From positions 62,001-126,000 of the forward strand of contig NZ_WUAF01000010.1 in assembly GCF_009800965.1 (NCBI RefSeq): a stretch of DNA of 64,000 bases, written 5' to 3'. Position numbers and translations under genes: made by a program. The notes under the pieces were generated by a model that was not told where the DNA came from, made no database searches, and saw nothing but the letters and a program-made list of their open reading frames with translations. This document shows, one piece after another, positions 60,684-64,000 of the stretch; position 1 is the stretch's first letter, and each line of letters opens with the position of its first letter. This DNA is from Cognatazoarcus halotolerans (GTDB taxonomy: Bacteria > Pseudomonadota > Gammaproteobacteria > Burkholderiales > Rhodocyclaceae).

Positions 60684-62527
60684 AGGTCTTTGATCTCTAC
60701 CTGGGACGGGAAGTAGCGATGCCCGAGCGTGTTGAGGCTGGGCGTTTCAGATTGATGAAACCGGCAGTCCTCAACGAACGGCTTCAACTGGGTCAGGGCG
60801 AGGTTTTATTGAGCGATGGGGGAGAGCGCTGCGCCATTGGTGCCACGCTCCATACTTTTGTTGATCATCGATATCCAGCTTCGCGCTCGGTCGATGACTC
60901 GCTAGAAGCTCAACGATCCATCGTTTGCCGGGCGCTGGAACTGTTGGCCGCCCGTGCCGCAGGAAGCAACGAAGCACTTCCGTCTCCGTTGCTTCCTGCG
61001 GAAATGGTTGCAGTTCTGGAGTTGAACAAGCTTGATGAGGCGCTTCGCGAAATCATCGAGCGTGGTCATCTCGACGAGATTGTCCGTCGTCCGCGCTACT
61101 CGATGAAGTACGAGTCGGAGGTCGTTGATGTCTCGCGGGTGAGGCGGACTGCACCGGGTGCTCTGGAGCGCCTTGCCGCTCGGTCTGAGGATTGGCACCG
61201 CAGGACCATCACGGGGGTGCTCCCGAAGCGGTTGCTGGCGTTTCTTAGTGACGATGACTGGGGTATCTACGAGAACAAGGTCTTTGCGCGCCTGCTGGAT
61301 CGACTGGAGCAGTATTTGCGCCTTCGCTTGGCGGAGACGGAAGAGTTGAGCCGTGTATTTGAAGATGCGCTCGAACTCGATGCGGCAGCAGGGCTCGACT
61401 TTCGTTTGAGAGAAAGGCTGTGCCAGCTTTGGGGCGAGGCCGCAGAGTCGTCTGGAAACGTGACGAAGAATGTAATCGACGAGTCGAAATACGCAATTGA
61501 GGCCTTGCGTTCCGCAAAGCGGAAGATCGGTCTTTTGCGCCATTCCGACCTCTACAGCAAGGTGCCCCGCTCTGCCCGTGTTCCGGCCGAGTTGCGACAC
61601 ACCAACATTCTCAATCATGACCAGCACTATCGTCATCTGAAGACACTCTGGCACCTCCATCAGAAGTGTATCGGGCCGACAACACCAACACCGGAAGAGG
61701 TGTTCAGGGCGAACCAGCGCGAACTGGATCAGTTCTGTAGGTATTTGAAGATGATGATCCGTCGCGTGCTACGAGATATTGCGCAAGTCGTTCCTACAGG
61801 TACGAGCACTGACTTTAGGTTTGCTGGCTCCGCTGGTTCTCTGGTTACAGGCAACGGTGAGATCGCTCTTCGAGTAGGAGACCGCGAGTTTGTGTTCATT
61901 CCTGTGCTGGGTTCTGTGCCGCAGGTGGCTCCCTTGAAAGCGGATGGTTCGGGGCGGCTCATCGTGTCCAGGATTTCCACCGTCGACAGCGGCGACTTCA
62001 CTGGCTTTGAAAGCCTCGCTGAAGGGCGCGTCTTCTCAATCAACCCGATGGATTTCTACGGTGAAGAGAAGATCCGGTTGCTGGTTGAGCGCTTCCTCTG
62101 GTCGCCGGCGTTTACCTCGTATGGCGTCCATGTCGACCGAGTGCCTTCCGAGCCGCTCGGCTGGCTGGCGCAGCACCGCATTGGACGAGTTGAGAGAGGT
62201 AGTTGGTGCCTCCTCAGTCCGCTGACCGAGGGCGAGCGAGCACTACTTGATGGGTGGCTGCCAGGGTCGGGCTTGAATGCCGATACGCGAGGGAAAATTT
62301 CAGCGACGGTGCAGCGATTGGCTGCACTCGGGTGTTGCCGGCACTGTGGAACATCGGCGACTTTTGCGCCGCGGGATGGAGCGTTCAAGGCCCAATGCCC
62401 ACAATGCAACACCGAATGGGGAATCTACTCGACACCGTCTGGACGGGTGGCGCGGATGACGACAAGCGATGACTCGAGCCGGGATTTCAGCCGTTTTGGG
62501 TCGTGGTCCATAGAGTTTGCATTCTGA
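60680..62527 (+). CDS. DUF2357 (McrC-like) partner with C-terminal zinc ribbon
   Basis: The protein has 615 residues and overlaps the ATPase gene by 4 bp (GTGA start). The DUF2357 core appears as DDDWGIYENKVFARLLDRLE near residues 191-210, like the YENRFV motif of DUF2357 proteins that partner McrB-type ATPases. The C-terminus holds a Zn ribbon (CCRHCGTSA near 552 and CPQCNTEWG near 573). I cannot see a complete PD-(D/E)XK site by eye, so nuclease activity is uncertain. Last gene of the operon. Confidence 0.8.
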   Translation: MKVFDLYLGREVAMPERVEAGRFRLMKPAVLNERLQLGQGEVLLSDGGERCAIGATLHTFVDHRYPASRSVDDSLEAQRSIVCRALELLAARAAGSNEALPSPLLPAEMVAVLELNKLDEALREIIERGHLDEIVRRPRYSMKYESEVVDVSRVRRTAPGALERLAARSEDWHRRTITGVLPKRLLAFLSDDDWGIYENKVFARLLDRLEQYLRLRLAETEELSRVFEDALELDAAAGLDFRLRERLCQLWGEAAESSGNVTKNVIDESKYAIEALRSAKRKIGLLRHSDLYSKVPRSARVPAELRHTNILNHDQHYRHLKTLWHLHQKCIGPTTPTPEEVFRANQRELDQFCRYLKMMIRRVLRDIAQVVPTGTSTDFRFAGSAGSLVTGNGEIALRVGDREFVFIPVLGSVPQVAPLKADGSGRLIVSRISTVDSGDFTGFESLAEGRVFSINPMDFYGEEKIRLLVERFLWSPAFTSYGVHVDRVPSEPLGWLAQHRIGRVERGSWCLLSPLTEGERALLDGWLPGSGLNADTRGKISATVQRLAALGCCRHCGTSATFAPRDGAFKAQCPQCNTEWGIYSTPSGRVARMTTSDDSSRDFSRFGSWSIEFAF

Positions 62528-62743
62528 AGAGATAGCGCTGAGAGGGCAGGCGACTTTGGGAGTTCATTCGGGCTGCCGGTACCTCCGACTCGGTCATGCG
62601 GAGACGCCGTAGAACAGGCGCCGGAGGAGTTTATCCACGCGACGGTGACGGGCACGAATGCATCGAAACATCCGCGGTGGAATGCACTCGGCAAGACGGT
62701 GCAGGAAGAGTGGCCGTCAGCAATGGCCGAGTTGTACGCGTAG
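62528..62743 (+). pseudogene. In-frame protein-like remnant after the DUF2357 stop
   Basis: The same frame stays open for 71 codons after the DUF2357 TGA, to a TAG at 62741. Its second half (EEFIHATVTGTNASKHPRWN, then ALGKTVQEEWPSAMAELYA) has the look of real protein, unlike the other frames here, but there is no ATG with a ribosome-binding site. It may be the 3' end of a gene cut off when the operon was inserted. The rest of the gap to 62928 shows nothing I recognise. Confidence 0.4.
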
Positions 62744-62928
62744 GCGATCTGGCCGGTTTCCGAGTCAAGCGACCGTCCAAACGGCAGCTCTGGCGAAGAA
62801 GTGACCGGGAGGAACTGGCGAGCTGTCGACGTGTTCCCGAGCATCAATTCGTGTGGGCATGTCTTTGGATTATATGATCAACTTTACCCAAACGCGAAGC
62901 ATTACAACATCGTGGAAGGGCTGAAATC

Positions 62929-62950
62929 GGCCGGGGCAATTGCCCCGGCC
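62929..62950. terminator. Perfect 22-bp palindrome, possible terminator of the DUF932 gene
   Basis: The half-sequence GGCCGGGGCAA is followed directly by its reverse complement. It lies 22 bp past the end of the minus-strand DUF932 gene and about 400 bp past the plus-strand operon. On the minus strand only a short T-run (GATTTC) follows, so the terminator call is tentative. Confidence 0.45.
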
Positions 62951-62972
62951 CGGCCTTCAGCGATCTTCAGGA

Positions 62973-64000
62973 TTAGGCAACTTCCGCCAGCCCTTTCCAC
63001 TCATGGGCCGGCAAGTCGATCAGGCGGCCGCCCAGCGCTTCGAACTCAGTCGCTCGATCGTAGTCCTCGACCTCCTGGCTGTAATGCGTGACCGCATTGA
63101 CCAGGCCATAGCCCGAGAGCTGACCCTCGGCGATCAGGTGCCGCAGCACACCGGCGCGCTCGCTGTCGTTCAAGGTGTAGCGCTGCGCCAGCACCTCGAC
63201 CGTCTTCACTGGATCGCCCACCAGCGGGATGGCCAGCGTCTTCTGCAGTTTCTGCGCCGTCTGGCGGAAGGTCGCTTCCGACACTGCCGCCTGCACCACG
63301 TCGCGCACCTTCAGGAAGAAGGCCTTGTCGTCGGCGCGCAAGGTGTCGTCCTGATACACCGTGATGCCCTCATCCTCGGCGCTGAGCGCGCGGCCCACGT
63401 GGGTCTTGCGCAGCGAGCGGTCGGCAGCGATGAGGCCGTTGCTGCACACCAGCCGGAACAGTAGGGGCTGCACCGACAACGTGCCATGGCCGACCTCCGA
63501 GTTCGAGATCACCACCCCGGCCTGCACCACGTCGCCGGGCGCCATCTCGTACTTCAGGCGCGGCGTGATGCACTTCAGGTACATGCGTGTTTCGGTCAAC
63601 TCGACCGATTCAAAGCGTACCTCCGGCAACTGCTGCAGGATGGGCAGCACACTCTCGGCCAGGTCGAAGTTGTCCAGGCGCCGGTAGCGATCCGACAGCA
63701 CGGCACGCACCTGACCGTCGAGGGTGCGCAGCATGCGCCGCTCTTCCTCGCTTTGCAGCCAGGTGTTCACGTTGCGGTCGAGCAGGGCCGGCTGGTCTTC
63801 ACGCATGCGTTCGAAGTAGGCATACGGAATCTTCAGCTTGTCCGCCAGTTGGCGGCGCGCCAGCGGGGTGACGCTGTAGCGCACCGGGCCGCCGCCTTCC
63901 TCGATCACGAGACGGGTCTCGCCCCGGTCGTCGGTGGCATGGCGCACCAGCGTCGAGGGCACGATTAAATCCTTCTTCGAATGCAACTGGCGCTCCAGTT
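62973..64000 (-). CDS. DUF932 (phage/plasmid-like) protein, cut by the right edge
   Basis: About 340 residues are visible and the frame is open to the right edge; the TTG at 63986 is a poor start, so the 5' end probably lies outside the window. The DUF932 domain is clear: RYSVTPLARRQLADKLKIPY near the N-terminus, RAVLSDRYRRLDNFDLAESV in the first third, SNSEVGHGTLSVQPLLFRLVCSNGLI in the middle (as a run of motifs) and a VNAVTHYSQEVEDYDRATEFE end. Such genes are common on plasmids and ICEs; a role in single-strand DNA handling or anti-restriction has been suggested for relatives but is not proven. Confidence 0.85.
   Translation of the reverse strand, partial: LERQLHSKKDLIVPSTLVRHATDDRGETRLVIEEGGGPVRYSVTPLARRQLADKLKIPYAYFERMREDQPALLDRNVNTWLQSEEERRMLRTLDGQVRAVLSDRYRRLDNFDLAESVLPILQQLPEVRFESVELTETRMYLKCITPRLKYEMAPGDVVQAGVVISNSEVGHGTLSVQPLLFRLVCSNGLIAADRSLRKTHVGRALSAEDEGITVYQDDTLRADDKAFFLKVRDVVQAAVSEATFRQTAQKLQKTLAIPLVGDPVKTVEVLAQRYTLNDSERAGVLRHLIAEGQLSGYGLVNAVTHYSQEVEDYDRATEFEALGGRLIDLPAHEWKGLAEVA

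Noticed and set aside
62425-62877. Short open frames on both strands past the DUF2357 gene
   Set aside because: No start signals and low-quality composition; only the in-frame extension of the DUF2357 frame looked protein-like.
1-64000. tRNA genes, rRNA, CRISPR arrays, insertion sequences, integrase, att sites, oriT
   Set aside because: None could be recognised by eye; an oriT near mobH is expected on general grounds but no convincing site was found.

Overview
The window is about 64 kb of GC-rich proteobacterial DNA, most likely from a beta-proteobacterium of the Rhodocyclales/Burkholderiales kind. That placement is an inference from composition, codon choice and an intercistronic hairpin; there is no rRNA or housekeeping gene to fix it. 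Nearly all of it reads as the transfer core and cargo of one large integrative and conjugative element (ICE). Neither end, no integrase and no attachment site lies inside the window.

Transfer core. From 23.4 kb down to 2.9 kb the minus strand carries an essentially complete F-type (MPF-F) type IV secretion operon in the order lytic transglycosylase, OmpA-like lipoprotein, TraA-like pilin, TraL, TraE, TraK, TraB, TraV, DsbC, TraC, TrbI, S26 signal peptidase, a small secreted protein, TraW, TraU, TrbC, TraN, a small secreted protein, TraF, TraH, TraG. A second minus-strand block (47.7 to 42.4 kb) holds FlhD-like and FlhC-like activators (comparable to SetD/SetC of SXT or BisD/BisC of ICEclc), a MobH relaxase, the coupling protein TraD and a DUF4400 membrane protein. 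This is the SXT/R391 plan (traI-traD-traJ, then traL onward), with 18 kb of cargo placed between the DUF4400 gene and the pilus operon, the position of hotspot 1 in SXT/R391 elements.

Cargo 1 (0-2.9 kb, plus strand): an AbiE type IV toxin-antitoxin pair with a third, translationally coupled gene, and a small membrane protein.

Cargo 2 (24.3-42.4 kb): on the minus strand, a defence operon with a WYL (BrxR-like) regulator, a BrxF-like ATPase, a 59-residue chimeric remnant, a DUF499 ATPase, a small unknown protein, a DUF1156 DNA methyltransferase and a PLD-SNF2 helicase. The chimeric ORF joins the first residues of a BREX-3 BrxC to the tail of an excisionase-like HTH protein, so the operon looks like a BREX-3 head grafted onto a different methyltransferase/helicase system. 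A frameshifted mcrC tail lies at its far end. Divergently, on the plus strand, is a two-gene unit: a dynamin-like GTPase with a MITD1-C-like PLD domain, and a GHKL ATPase fused to a PD-(D/E)XK-like nuclease. I do not recognise this pair as a named system.

Cargo 3 (48.0-62.5 kb, plus strand): an RtcR-like sigma-54 activator with a CARF sensor domain, followed by a well-formed sigma-54 promoter and a tight operon encoding a DUF4258 protein, a TerY-like vWA protein, a PP2C phosphatase, a Ser/Thr kinase, an SF1 DNA2-like helicase, a protein with a HEPN-like RNKVGGH motif, a coiled-coil McrB-like AAA+ ATPase and a DUF2357 (McrC-like) protein. This inducible TerY-P/helicase/McrBC-like island is the strongest candidate for an undescribed or poorly described defence system here. 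The right edge enters a DUF932 gene typical of plasmids and ICEs.
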